NCBI RefSeq assembly: GCF_012849555.1
Contig: NZ_CP051685.1
Coordinates: 1,612,001-1,676,000 of the forward strand
DNA from: Massilia forsythiae
GTDB taxonomy: Bacteria; Pseudomonadota; Gammaproteobacteria; Burkholderiales; Burkholderiaceae_D
Reading direction: 5' to 3'
DNA length: 64,000 bases
Of the stretch, positions 1-8,288 are shown one piece after another. The position numbers and the translations under genes were made by a program. The notes below the pieces were generated by a model. The model did not search any database, was not told where the DNA came from, and worked only from the letters and a program-made list of their open reading frames with translations. Position 1 is the stretch's first letter; each line of letters begins with the position of its first letter.

Positions 1-282
1 TTCGGCATTCCGGCCGCTACCCTGACCGCCCTCGGCCGTCTGTCGGCCGCGACCGGCGCCAAGGTGATTCCGATCGTGGCGACGTTCTTGCCGAACTACA
101 AAGGTTATCGCGTGACGTTCTACCCGGCATGGGAAGATTACCCCGGCGGCGACATGGTCGCCGCCACCCGCCGCATGAATGCCTTCATCGAGGAGCGCGT
201 GCGCGAACACCCCGCCGAATACTTCTGGACGCATAAGCGCTTCAAGACGCGGCCGCCGGGCGAGCCGTCGTTCTACGATTAG
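1..282 (+). CDS. lpxL: Lipid A biosynthesis acyltransferase, C-terminal part (cut by window start)
   Basis: The frame is open from base 1 and ends at a TAG at 280–282. The visible 93 residues match the C-terminal end of LpxL/HtrB-family acyltransferases, which add a secondary acyl chain to lipid A precursor at the inner membrane. The family-typical end is visible: an aromatic stretch, then [13 protein letters not shown] and a short tail. The catalytic HxxxxD motif would lie upstream, outside the window. It sits 26 bp before dapF in the same direction, a common order in Burkholderiales. LpxL versus the paralogue LpxM cannot be separated from this part alone. Confidence 0.8.
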   Translation, partial: FGIPAATLTALGRLSAATGAKVIPIVATFLPNYKGYRVTFYPAWEDYPGGDMVAATRRMNAFIEERVREHPAEYFWTHKRFKTRPPGEPSFYD

Positions 283-308
283 CACTCGCACCTATATTAG
301 CGTTCACC

Positions 309-1160
309 ATGAAACTGAAATTCACCAAGATGCACGGCGCCGGCAACGACTTCATCGTCATCGACGCCATCAACCAGCACATCGACTTCGGACCGGACCA
401 GTGGCGGCGCCTGGCCGACCGCCGCTTCGGCATCGGCGCCGACCAGATCCTGGTGGTCGAGCGCCCGACCGCCCCGGACTGCGATTTCCGCTACCGCATT
501 TTTAATAACGATGGCGGCGAGGTCGAGCAGTGCGGCAACGGCTCGCGCGCCTTCGTGCGCTTCGTGAGCGAGCAGGGCCTGACGCCAAAGCGCAGCATCC
601 GGGTGCAGACCATGGCCGGCATCATCACCCCCCGCCTGGAAGACGATGGCAGCGTCACGGTCGACATGGGCGCGCCGGTGCTGGAACCGGCGCGGGTGCC
701 GTTTGACGCCGGCGGCCTGAAGGGTGTGGCGCAAGGACGCGATACCCTGTGGCCGATCGCGGTCCATGGCCAGGAAATCCTGGTGTCGGTGGTCTCGATG
801 GGCAATCCGCATGCGGTGCAGGTGGTCGACGACGTCGACACTGCCCCGGTGGCGGACACCGGTCCCGCCATCGAACACCACCCGCGCTTTCCGAAGCGGG
901 TCAATGCCGGCTATCTGCAGGTGCTGGACCGCGGCCATGTGAAACTGCGCGTGTTCGAGCGCGGCGCGGGCGAGACACTGGCCTGCGGCACCGGCGCCTG
1001 CGCCGCGGTGGTGGCGGGCATCCGCCGTGGCTTGCTGGATTCGCCGGTACAGGTCGAGGCGCGCGGCGGCGCGCTGACGATCGGCTGGGCCGGCGAAGGC
1101 GAGCCGGTATTCCTGAGCGGTCCGGCCGTTAGCGTGTTCGAAGGCGAGATCGACCTGTGA
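309..1160 (+). CDS. dapF: Diaminopimelate epimerase
   Basis: Interconverts LL- and meso-diaminopimelate in the cytosol, the last but one step to lysine and the source of the peptidoglycan cross-linking residue. The 283 aa length is normal for the family. The two catalytic cysteines are seen in the expected settings: C75 in [10 protein letters not shown] and C226 in [10 protein letters not shown]. The start gives [15 protein letters not shown], the standard N-terminus. It follows the lpxL end closely and is probably cotranscribed with it. Confidence 0.97.
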   Translation: MKLKFTKMHGAGNDFIVIDAINQHIDFGPDQWRRLADRRFGIGADQILVVERPTAPDCDFRYRIFNNDGGEVEQCGNGSRAFVRFVSEQGLTPKRSIRVQTMAGIITPRLEDDGSVTVDMGAPVLEPARVPFDAGGLKGVAQGRDTLWPIAVHGQEILVSVVSMGNPHAVQVVDDVDTAPVADTGPAIEHHPRFPKRVNAGYLQVLDRGHVKLRVFERGAGETLACGTGACAAVVAGIRRGLLDSPVQVEARGGALTIGWAGEGEPVFLSGPAVSVFEGEIDL

Positions 1161-1197
1161 TCACGGTACCGTCGCCGTGCCTTCCCTACCGCTGTCC

Positions 1198-2757
1198 TCA
1201 GGCGGCGATGCCGTAATCGAGGTCGCCCCCGGCGCCTTCCGCTTCCGGCAGCAGGGTGCGCAAGCGGTACAGGCGCTGCCGGTAATTCCCTTCCGACCCG
1301 CCCGGGCCGCAATCGACGCTGTCGAACAGTTCGGCGGCGCGATCGAGCAGCTGGCGCTCCTGCGCCGTTTCCACCAGTACCAGGCGGCGCCGGCTGCGGC
1401 CGTAGCTGGCGCGGATGTCGACCACCAGGCAATGCCCCTGATCGGCTTGCTTAACGTCAAGCAATAGTGTTTCGGCACGGCTCAGTCCGAAGACCAGCGC
1501 CAGTTCGAGGCGCGCCGCCAGCAGCGGATGCGCCGACAGGTCGTGCCCGGCAAGCAGCGGCGCCAGCCCGGGCCAGGCTTCTGGCGTGCGCGGCGCGATC
1601 TTGCGCAACGCTGCAGCCGCCTTGGGACAAGCCTGGACCGCCGCCTTTTGCAGCCAGAACACGGCGCGCACATCGTTGCTCTCGTTTTCGCGGCGCGCGC
1701 GCCAGGCGGCGTTGCCGCACTCCAGCTGGGCGTCGCGATGGCCCATCTCGGCGGCGCGCTCCAGGTAGCGCTGCGCTTCCACGACGTTACGCTGCGAATA
1801 TTCGGGTTTGATATAGATGCGCGACAAGGCATACCAGGCTTCGGCCAGTCCCTGCTCGCCTGCCAGCACCAGCCAGCGCACCGCCTTCTTGAAATTGGCC
1901 GCGCCGCCGCCGGCATCGATGCGCTTGCCGTCCACGCGCATGCGCGCGCACCACAGGCCGAGCGAAAACTGGGCGTGCCGGTCCTGTTCCGCCGCCGCCA
2001 GTTCCCAGAACGCATGCAATTCGCCGGGGGCGACGTCGTGCGCCACGGCGGCGCCGGCAACCAGGCGCGCGCAGCGCGACAGCAACGTCACCTCGTCCGG
2101 CGCCAGGCGCGCGCAGCTGCCGTCGCGGGCAGCGTCGGAGCCGGCCATGGCGCGCGCCAGCGGCAACGCGCGCGCCAGATAGGCAGCGTGGTCGCCGGCT
2201 TTCCAGTCCTGTTCCAGCAGAGCGAACTGTGCCGGCGCGACGCCGCTGTCGGCCGCCTCGCGCAGCCAGCGTTGCCCGGATCGAGCGGCATCCTCGCCGC
2301 TGCCGCCCTTGCCCGGGCGCGTATCGGGCAGGTCGACGCCGTGTTCGCGCGCCAGCAGCCATTGCGCCTGGGCGAAGCCGGCCCGGCCGGCATCCTCCAG
2401 CGCGCGCAGGGCCTTGGCGCGCTGCTGTGGCGCCATGGACGCTTCGCGCGCTTCGAGGACGAGCTGGGCATACACCAGCCCTGCACGCACCAGGCCGCCA
2501 TCATAGGCACGCTCATACCAGCGGCTGACCGGTTGCGGGCTTTGTTGGGCCAGTTCAAGGGGAATATGGTTACCAATCAGCTGCCAGGCTTCGGTGCACC
2601 CTTGTTGTGCAGCACGGTCGAGCCAATGCAGGGCGGTGGGCAAGCTCTTCGGTAAACCGTTGCTGCCAAATAAATACAAACGGCCCAGCGCCAACTGGGA
2701 ATCGCTGCGGCCGGCACGAGCACCGCGGATGATCGCTAATTCTTCACGATTTGCCAT
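1198..2757 (-). CDS. Sel1-repeat (TPR-like) protein
   Basis: A 519-residue protein built of helical pairs with the Sel1 pattern (A-x-x-x-L-G-x-x-Y … A-x-x-W-x-x-x-A-A-x-x-G), for example ALGRLYLFG with WLDRAAQQG near the N-terminus and again around residues 290–370. Such repeats are protein-interaction scaffolds. There is no signal peptide and no catalytic domain that I recognise, so the partner and role are unknown. It converges with dapF, the two stops being 37 bp apart. The ATG is at 2757–2755. Confidence 0.8.
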   Translation of the reverse strand: MANREELAIIRGARAGRSDSQLALGRLYLFGSNGLPKSLPTALHWLDRAAQQGCTEAWQLIGNHIPLELAQQSPQPVSRWYERAYDGGLVRAGLVYAQLVLEAREASMAPQQRAKALRALEDAGRAGFAQAQWLLAREHGVDLPDTRPGKGGSGEDAARSGQRWLREAADSGVAPAQFALLEQDWKAGDHAAYLARALPLARAMAGSDAARDGSCARLAPDEVTLLSRCARLVAGAAVAHDVAPGELHAFWELAAAEQDRHAQFSLGLWCARMRVDGKRIDAGGGAANFKKAVRWLVLAGEQGLAEAWYALSRIYIKPEYSQRNVVEAQRYLERAAEMGHRDAQLECGNAAWRARRENESNDVRAVFWLQKAAVQACPKAAAALRKIAPRTPEAWPGLAPLLAGHDLSAHPLLAARLELALVFGLSRAETLLLDVKQADQGHCLVVDIRASYGRSRRRLVLVETAQERQLLDRAAELFDSVDCGPGGSEGNYRQRLYRLRTLLPEAEGAGGDLDYGIAA

Positions 2758-3199
2758 CGCTCATTTTCTGAAAATTAAAGACGCCTGTGAAATACGTGCA
2801 GAAGAAGCACGTTGGCGTCCGATAAGCCTGATCGGCATGTCATTCCGGCACCACAAACCGGATGGGCCAGAGTCTAAAGCCTTGCCGGGGCAATTCGATT
2901 GCGATGTTCAAAGGGTTTGAGGCCGGACAAATGCCTATATCACGGACCCTCAGGATGATGACTAGAGGAAACTTAAACAATGCTTAAGTTTGGTGCAGAG
3001 GACCAGCTCAGCCGTTTCGAAAATACAACAGCACGATTCGATTTATTGGCTTTCCACCAAGTCGAACGGTCATAATTGACAAATACGGCAATCTTGACGC
3101 ATTAAGCATTTAAGGTTCACACATCCGAGTGTTCAGAAACTACAACAAATCTCAATGCTCTCTGGATTCCTGCGATTCATTTTATAAGGAAAGAACTAG
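2758..3199. other. Long intergenic region upstream of the porin
   Basis: No credible gene. The GC content falls sharply compared with both sides, as in a long regulatory leader. It holds the inverted repeat at 2969–2991 and a TTGACA hexamer at 3076–3081 with only weak -10 candidates near 3099–3105. The porin ribosome-binding site (AAGGAAAG) lies just before 3200. Long AT-rich leaders are common for highly regulated porins; a small RNA target or gene is possible but not shown. Confidence 0.5.
2969..2991. repeat. Perfect 8-bp inverted repeat in the porin leader
   Basis: AAACTTAA – ACAATGC – TTAAGTTT, perfect arms with a 7-base spacer, about 210 bp before the porin start. It could be an operator for a dimeric regulator or an AT-rich RNA hairpin. 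There is no direct evidence for either. Confidence 0.5.
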
Positions 3200-4276
3200 A
3201 TGAAAAAATCACTCGTGGCAGTCGCTCTGCTGGGCGCCTTCGCTGGCGTGGCGCACGCGCAGACCGCCGTGCAGATCTACGGTACCGTCGACGCCGGCGT
3301 CGTCAAGCGTACCGACCAGACTGTTGCCATCGGCAAGCGCGCCGCCAACACCCTGGGCTTCAAAGGTACCGAAGACCTAGGCAATGGCCTGAAAGCTCTG
3401 TTCCAGCTGGAAATTCGTTACGAGCCGGATACCGGCACCGTCGAAAACAATACCCGTCCGCTGTTCCAGGGCCAGAGCCGCGTCGGCCTGCAGGGTGATT
3501 TCGGTATGGTCCGCCTGGGCCGTGGCCTGACCCCGTTCCAGGAAGTCGTCGGTTCGTTCGAGCCGTTCCACGGCCTGCCGACCCCGGCCGGTTTCTATAC
3601 CGACATCAGTGTCGCCGGCTTCAACTCGGCTCCGCTGGATTCGGGCGCCAACGCCGCCGGTTCGGGTGCCAACACCAACCGTATCTCGAACGCGATCTTC
3701 TATAACTCGCCGGTCACCAGCGGTTTCCAGGTCAATGCTTCGTGGGCAACCAAGGAAGCTGTCTCGAACGGCACCGCCATCACCGGCATCGGCGCCGGCT
3801 CGACCTCGTACGCTGCAGGCGCACAGGCATCGGCCAACCCGTTCTCGGTCGCTGCGACCTACAACAACGGTCCGGCTGCAGCCATGCTGGCTTACGAGCG
3901 TAACGCCGTCGAAAGCAAGGTCTGGTCGGGCGCCGGTTCGTTCGCCGTCAACGACAACCTGAAGCTGATGGCGACCTACTCGCACCAGAACCTGGAGCAC
4001 ACCAACACCCTGCGTCCGGAAATCCGCGCATGGCTGGTCGGCGCCACCTACGGCATGGGTCCGGGCAAGTTCCTGGCTGGTTATGGTCAGAAGCACCAGG
4101 AAAACACCGCCAAGACCAAGCAGCTGTCGCTGGGCTACGAGTACAACCTGTCGAAGCGTACCTACCTGTACGTCGACGCAGCCCGCAAGAAGAACATCGT
4201 CAACGCCATCACCGGCAACCTGGCGACCACCCCGACGGTCAACCACTACGACGTCGGCGTGAACCACTCGTTCTAA
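3200..4276 (+). CDS. Gram-negative porin (trimeric general porin, OmpC/Omp32-like)
   Basis: An outer-membrane diffusion channel of 358 aa. The N-terminus is a signal peptide (MKKSLVAVALLG…VAHA, cleavage before QT). Next comes the family opening VQIYGTVDAGV, alternating amphipathic strands, and the C-terminal phenylalanine (GVNHSF) needed for BAM recognition. The loop GRGLTPFQEV contains the usual porin G-R-x-x-T/S-PF element. Codon use is strongly biased, as expected for an abundant protein. Start ATG 3200 is preceded by AAGGAAAG. It is followed by two stem-loops and is probably monocistronic. Confidence 0.93.
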   Translation: MKKSLVAVALLGAFAGVAHAQTAVQIYGTVDAGVVKRTDQTVAIGKRAANTLGFKGTEDLGNGLKALFQLEIRYEPDTGTVENNTRPLFQGQSRVGLQGDFGMVRLGRGLTPFQEVVGSFEPFHGLPTPAGFYTDISVAGFNSAPLDSGANAAGSGANTNRISNAIFYNSPVTSGFQVNASWATKEAVSNGTAITGIGAGSTSYAAGAQASANPFSVAATYNNGPAAAMLAYERNAVESKVWSGAGSFAVNDNLKLMATYSHQNLEHTNTLRPEIRAWLVGATYGMGPGKFLAGYGQKHQENTAKTKQLSLGYEYNLSKRTYLYVDAARKKNIVNAITGNLATTPTVNHYDVGVNHSF

Positions 4277-4281
4277 GCTGA

Positions 4282-4342
4282 AGCGGGATTCGTCCCGCTG
4301 CCGCTTGCGCAAGGGCGGACCCGGGCAACCGGGTCCGCCCTT
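4282..4342 (+). terminator. Two stem-loops after the porin
   Basis: AGCGGGA-TTCG-TCCCGCT at 4282–4299, then a perfect 14-bp stem with a GCAA tetraloop at 4311–4342 (arms AAGGGCGGACCCGG and its complement). There is no T-tract after the second stem, so it may be an mRNA 3' stabiliser or a weak terminator rather than a classical one. Confidence 0.65.
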
Positions 4343-4425
4343 GCTGCATCTGGCGCCCGTTTCGCTGCCTGGCGCGGATGCAGTCGGTTAAAATGCATCT
4401 TCCGAGCCACTTCGCACGACCGTTC

Positions 4426-5118
4426 ATGACTTCACCGCTGGACTCCGCCGCCGTTGCCCGCTACCTGGCCGACCATCCGCAGTTTTTCGAGGAGCACGTC
4501 GAGCTGCTGGGCGAAGTGAAACTGTCGAGTCCGCTGACCGGCCGCGCCATCTCGCTGCAGGAACGCCAGATGGAAGTCATGCGCGCCAAGTACAAGGCGC
4601 TCGAACTGCGCATGGCGGAATTGATGCGGCGCGGCGAGGAAAACACGGCGATCGCCAACCGTTTCCATGGCTGGACCCAGCAATTGCTGCGCACGGCGGC
4701 GCAGGCCGATACCTCGGCCCCTGTAGCGGCGCCGGCGGCCATGCCGGACGCCGTGGTCGATGGCCTGGTCACGCATTTCATCGTGCCGCGCGCCAGCCTG
4801 CGCCTGTGGAACCTGGCCGCGCCGTACGCCGGCGCCTGGTTCGGCGCCGGCGTCAGCGACGACGTGCGCCTGTTCGCCAACAGCCTGCGCGCGCCGTATT
4901 GCGGCCCCAACAAGGATTTCGAAGCGGTGCGCTGGCTCGACGACGCCGCCACGGTGCGCTCGACCGCGCTGATGCCGCTGCGCGCCGGCGGCAGCGCCTT
5001 CGGCTTGCTGGTGCTGGGATCGCCCGATCCGGAACGCTTCAGCGCCGCCATGGCCACCGACTTCCTGGTCCATATCAGCGAGACCGCCAGCACTGCGCTG
5101 GCGCCGCTGCGCAAATAG
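4426..5118 (+). CDS. DUF484 family protein
   Basis: A 230-residue cytosolic protein of the DUF484 family, which has a GAF-like fold and is often encoded directly before xerC, as here. The family opening VARYLADHPQFFEEHVELL and the conserved SLQERQMEVMR helix are seen at residues 8–52. The C-terminal half, with RSTALMPLRAGGSAFGLLVLGS, is the GAF-like part. The function is unknown. I chose ATG 4426 because the family homology starts there; an in-frame ATG at 4378 would add 16 residues. The next gene begins 2 bp after its stop. Confidence 0.85.
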   Translation: MTSPLDSAAVARYLADHPQFFEEHVELLGEVKLSSPLTGRAISLQERQMEVMRAKYKALELRMAELMRRGEENTAIANRFHGWTQQLLRTAAQADTSAPVAAPAAMPDAVVDGLVTHFIVPRASLRLWNLAAPYAGAWFGAGVSDDVRLFANSLRAPYCGPNKDFEAVRWLDDAATVRSTALMPLRAGGSAFGLLVLGSPDPERFSAAMATDFLVHISETASTALAPLRK

Positions 5119-5120
5119 GC

Positions 5121-6089
5121 ATGGAAATACGCGCCGCCACCGGGGATATTGCCGCCGTCGACTGGCCCGGCCGCTACCTGCTCGAGCTGGCCACGCAGCG
5201 CCAGTTGTCGGCGCATACGATCGGCGCCTACCGGCGCGACCTGGCCGAACTGGCCAAACTGGCCGATGCCGGTCCCTCTCCCGACTGGCTGCGCATTTCC
5301 CACTTCGATATCCGGCGCTGCGCTGCGCGCCTGCATGCGGAGGGCCAGAGCCCGGCCTCGATCGCGCGCAAGCTGTCCGGCTGGCGCGGCTTTTTCGACT
5401 GGCTGTCGCGCCAGTTGCCGCTGGAAGCGAATCCGGTCGAGGGTATCCGCGCGCCGCGCCGCGCGCGCCGCCTGCCCAAGGCGCTGGCGGTGGACGATGC
5501 TGTCCAGCTGATGGAAGGCAATGCGCACGGCCATCCGGACGCGGCGCAATTGTGCAACCGCGCCATGTTCGAACTGCTGTATTCGAGCGGCCTGCGCGTA
5601 TCCGAACTGGCCGGCCTCGACGTTCACCATGTGGCGGCGCGCGATGGTGCACCGGCCTCGCTCGGCTGGCTGGAGCTGGCAGCGCAGGAAGTGGTCGTCA
5701 CCGGCAAGGGCAGCAAAATGCGCCGCGTTCCGGTCGGTGCGCCGGCATGCGACGCCTTGACGGCCTGGCTGGGGGTGCGTCCGCCGGCGCGCGACGGCAG
5801 CCAGGCGCTGTTCCTGTCCGAGCGCGGCACCCGGGTCAGCCCGCGCGTGGTGCAATTGCGCCTCAAAGCCCATGCGCTCAAGGCCGGCACCCCGGTCCAC
5901 GTGCACCCGCACGTGCTGAGGCACTCATTCGCGTCGCACCTGCTGCAATCCTCGGGCGACCTGCGCGCGGTACAGGAACTGCTCGGCCACGCCAGCATCA
6001 CCTCGACCCAGATCTATACCTCGCTCGACTTCCAGCACCTGGCCGCGGTCTACGACCGCACCCATCCGCGCGCCAAGAAACGGGATTGA
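5121..6089 (+). CDS. xerC: Tyrosine recombinase XerC
   Basis: A 322-aa site-specific recombinase that, with XerD, resolves chromosome dimers at dif in an FtsK-dependent way. The N-terminal SAM-like core-binding domain (LSAHTIGAYRRDL) is followed by the catalytic domain with the complete set: R159 (SGLRVSEL), K196 (TGKGSK), H264-x-x-R267 (HVLRHSF), H290 (LLGHAS) and nucleophile Y299. ATG 5121 lies 2 bp after the DUF484 stop, indicating coupling. This is a normal chromosomal copy, distinct from the mobile recombinases after 49.9 kb. Confidence 0.95.
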   Translation: MEIRAATGDIAAVDWPGRYLLELATQRQLSAHTIGAYRRDLAELAKLADAGPSPDWLRISHFDIRRCAARLHAEGQSPASIARKLSGWRGFFDWLSRQLPLEANPVEGIRAPRRARRLPKALAVDDAVQLMEGNAHGHPDAAQLCNRAMFELLYSSGLRVSELAGLDVHHVAARDGAPASLGWLELAAQEVVVTGKGSKMRRVPVGAPACDALTAWLGVRPPARDGSQALFLSERGTRVSPRVVQLRLKAHALKAGTPVHVHPHVLRHSFASHLLQSSGDLRAVQELLGHASITSTQIYTSLDFQHLAAVYDRTHPRAKKRD

Positions 6090-6224
6090 CGCCGAGGCGC
6101 GATGCGCCGGCGCGTCCTGGCCCGGATGGCAACCCGGACCCGGCCGGTGGTGAGCTTCGGTAAATTCCGGCATAATCGTCCGATTCTCCGCGGTGGACGC
6201 GGCATCCAGATCGAAGAGCGACAT

Positions 6225-7304
6225 ATGGAATTGATTCCCAGCACCATCCTGACCGGCTTCCTCGGCGCCGGCAAAACCACGCTGCTCAACCGCATCCTGC
6301 AGGAAGAACACGGCCTCAAAATCGCCGTCATCGAAAACGAATTCGGCCAGGAAAACATCGACAACGAGATCCTGGTGCAGGATGCCGGCGAACAGATCGT
6401 CGAGATGAACAACGGCTGCATCTGCTGCACCGTGCGCGGCGACCTGATCGTGGCGCTGACGAACCTGGCGCGCAAGCGCGACGCCGGCGAGATCCGGTTC
6501 GACCGCGTGGTGATCGAAACCACCGGCCTGGCCAATCCAGGGCCGGTGGCGCAGACCTTCTTCGTCGACGAGGAAGTCGGCGCCCATTACCTGCTGGACG
6601 CGGTGGTGACCGTGGTCGATGCGCGCCATGCGATGGACCAGCTCGACCGCCATGAGGAAGCCCAGCGCCAGGTCGGGTTCGCCGACAAGATCCTGTTGTC
6701 CAAGACCGACCTGGTCGATGTCGCCGCCCTGGAGGCGCTCAAGGCGCGCATCCGCCGCATCAATCCGCGCGCCCCGATCAGCACCTCGGATTTCGGCCGC
6801 GCGCCGATCGGCGACGTGCTCGACCTGCGCGGGTTCAACCTGAACGACAAGCTGGAACTGGACCCGGATTTCCTCGCCACCGACGACGGGCACGGGCATG
6901 CGCACGGCCATGGACACGACGGCGATCACGCACACTGCGACGAGGAAGGACACGTGCACACCGAAGCCTGCCATCATGGACACGACCACCACCATTCGCA
7001 CCACAGCGACGATATCGCCGCCTTCGTGTTCAAGAGCGAGCGGGCATTCGATCCCGAGCGTCTGGATCAATTCCTCGGCAGCATAGTACAAGTGTTCGGG
7101 CCCAGCATGCTGCGCTATAAAGGTGTGCTGTCGATGGAGGGCGCGGATCGCAAGGTCGTATTTCAAGGCGTGCATCAAATTATGGGCAGCGACCTCGGTG
7201 CAAAGTGGGCGGATGGCGAAGCACGCGGCAGCAAGATGGTGTTTATTGGTAAAAATTTACCAAAAGATGTGTTTATCCGCGGACTGGAACAGTGTTTGGT
7301 ATAA
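6225..7304 (+). CDS. CobW/COG0523 G3E-family GTPase, His-rich zinc metallochaperone type
   Basis: A 359-aa GTPase of the group linked to zinc or other metal delivery. It shows the Walker A motif TGFLGAGKTTLLNR at the N-terminus, the family metal motif CxCC (GCICC), ETTGLANPGPV, and SKTDLV in the guanine-binding position. The loop at about residues 219–262 has some 17 histidines and two cysteines, a metal-binding segment. The C-terminal CobW_C domain follows. ATG 6225 (MELIPSTIL) is the homology-based start; open frame upstream is spurious. It lies just before dksA. I found no clear Zur box upstream. Confidence 0.88.
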   Translation: MELIPSTILTGFLGAGKTTLLNRILQEEHGLKIAVIENEFGQENIDNEILVQDAGEQIVEMNNGCICCTVRGDLIVALTNLARKRDAGEIRFDRVVIETTGLANPGPVAQTFFVDEEVGAHYLLDAVVTVVDARHAMDQLDRHEEAQRQVGFADKILLSKTDLVDVAALEALKARIRRINPRAPISTSDFGRAPIGDVLDLRGFNLNDKLELDPDFLATDDGHGHAHGHGHDGDHAHCDEEGHVHTEACHHGHDHHHSHHSDDIAAFVFKSERAFDPERLDQFLGSIVQVFGPSMLRYKGVLSMEGADRKVVFQGVHQIMGSDLGAKWADGEARGSKMVFIGKNLPKDVFIRGLEQCLV

Positions 7305-7590
7305 ACTACTGCGGTTCTGCATGACCGCTTCGACAACTCGGCGATCGTCGACGGGCGCTGTTTTGGCGGGCGCTGGCAGCACGTACAAACATGTATGATT
7401 CAGGTCGCAATACTTTCTTTAAAGCACAACCAGTTCTGCTCAGAGCCTCCACCCGGAGCCGAGGCGGGACCGGCGGGGTGAGGTCGACGCCCGCCATTAC
7501 GGCAGCCTGCCGGTGCATGCCGCAAACCGTGGCGAGTGCCGAGTTAGCTGATAAAATGGAAACTCTGTCGTATCAAAGGTAAGTGAAGTC

Positions 7591-8043
7591 ATGACTAAAA
7601 CAACGAAACCGAATACCGTTGCGCAGCCCGAAGAACGCCTCCTGACGGAAGAAGAAATTCGGGCGATGAGCGACGAGGATTACATGAACCCGGCCCAGCT
7701 GGCGTTCTTCAAGAACCGCCTGCAGGAGCTCGAAAAGGAGCTGCTGAAAAATGCCGGCGAGACCACCGAGCACCTGCGCGAAACGGTGCTGGTGCCCGAT
7801 CCGGCCGACCGCGCCACCATCGAAGAAGAACACGCGCTCGAACTGCGCACGCGCGACCGCGAACGCAAGCTGCTCAAGAAGGTCCAGCAATCGCTGGCCT
7901 CGATCGAGTCCGGCGAATACGGCTGGTGCGAGGAAACCGGCGAGCCGATCGGCATCCCGCGCCTGATCGCCCGTCCGACCGCGACCCTGTCGCTGGAAGC
8001 CCAGCAGCGCCGCGAACTGAAGCAGAAGCTGTACGGCGACTGA
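7591..8043 (+). CDS. dksA: DksA RNA polymerase-binding transcription factor with degenerate zinc finger
   Basis: A 150-aa stringent-response factor that acts with ppGpp through the RNA polymerase secondary channel. The coiled-coil tip motif DxxDxA is intact (D70, D73, A75). In E. coli the zinc is held by four cysteines; here only C113 remains, the other positions being T116, S134 and A137 (YGWCEETGEPIG … ATLSLEAQ). It therefore resembles zinc-independent DksA variants such as DksA2 of Pseudomonas or the single-Cys alphaproteobacterial proteins. The start has AGGTAAG upstream and a clear terminator follows. Confidence 0.95.
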   Translation: MTKTTKPNTVAQPEERLLTEEEIRAMSDEDYMNPAQLAFFKNRLQELEKELLKNAGETTEHLRETVLVPDPADRATIEEEHALELRTRDRERKLLKKVQQSLASIESGEYGWCEETGEPIGIPRLIARPTATLSLEAQQRRELKQKLYGD

Positions 8044-8101
8044 GCGCCGCCAAGCGCAGCAGCCCACGCGATCCGCGTCAGCATACAGGTGAAGCAACGA
8101 G

Positions 8102-8130
8102 AGAGCATGTGCATCGCACATGCTCTTTTT
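8102..8130 (+). terminator. Rho-independent terminator of dksA
   Basis: Perfect 11-bp stem AGAGCATGTGC / GCACATGCTCT with a 3-base loop, followed by TTTTT. It lies 58 bp after the dksA stop. Confidence 0.93.
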
Positions 8131-8288
8131 GTTTGCACCGCATGCTATGCAATACGCAAAATAATTTCCCATGGGATACACTGTGATCAGCTTGGCGGAT
8201 GCTTGATGCAGCGCAGGCGTGCGCAGGGCCTACCCCGCGCCGCCATGCTACTGTCTCGACCGGCGAACGAGGGTAGACGAGGAGCGAC

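Noticed and set aside
6090..6224. Zur box before the CobW-type gene
   Set aside because: No AT-rich palindrome of the Zur type is present; only a CATAAT at about 6,171 that may be a weak -10.
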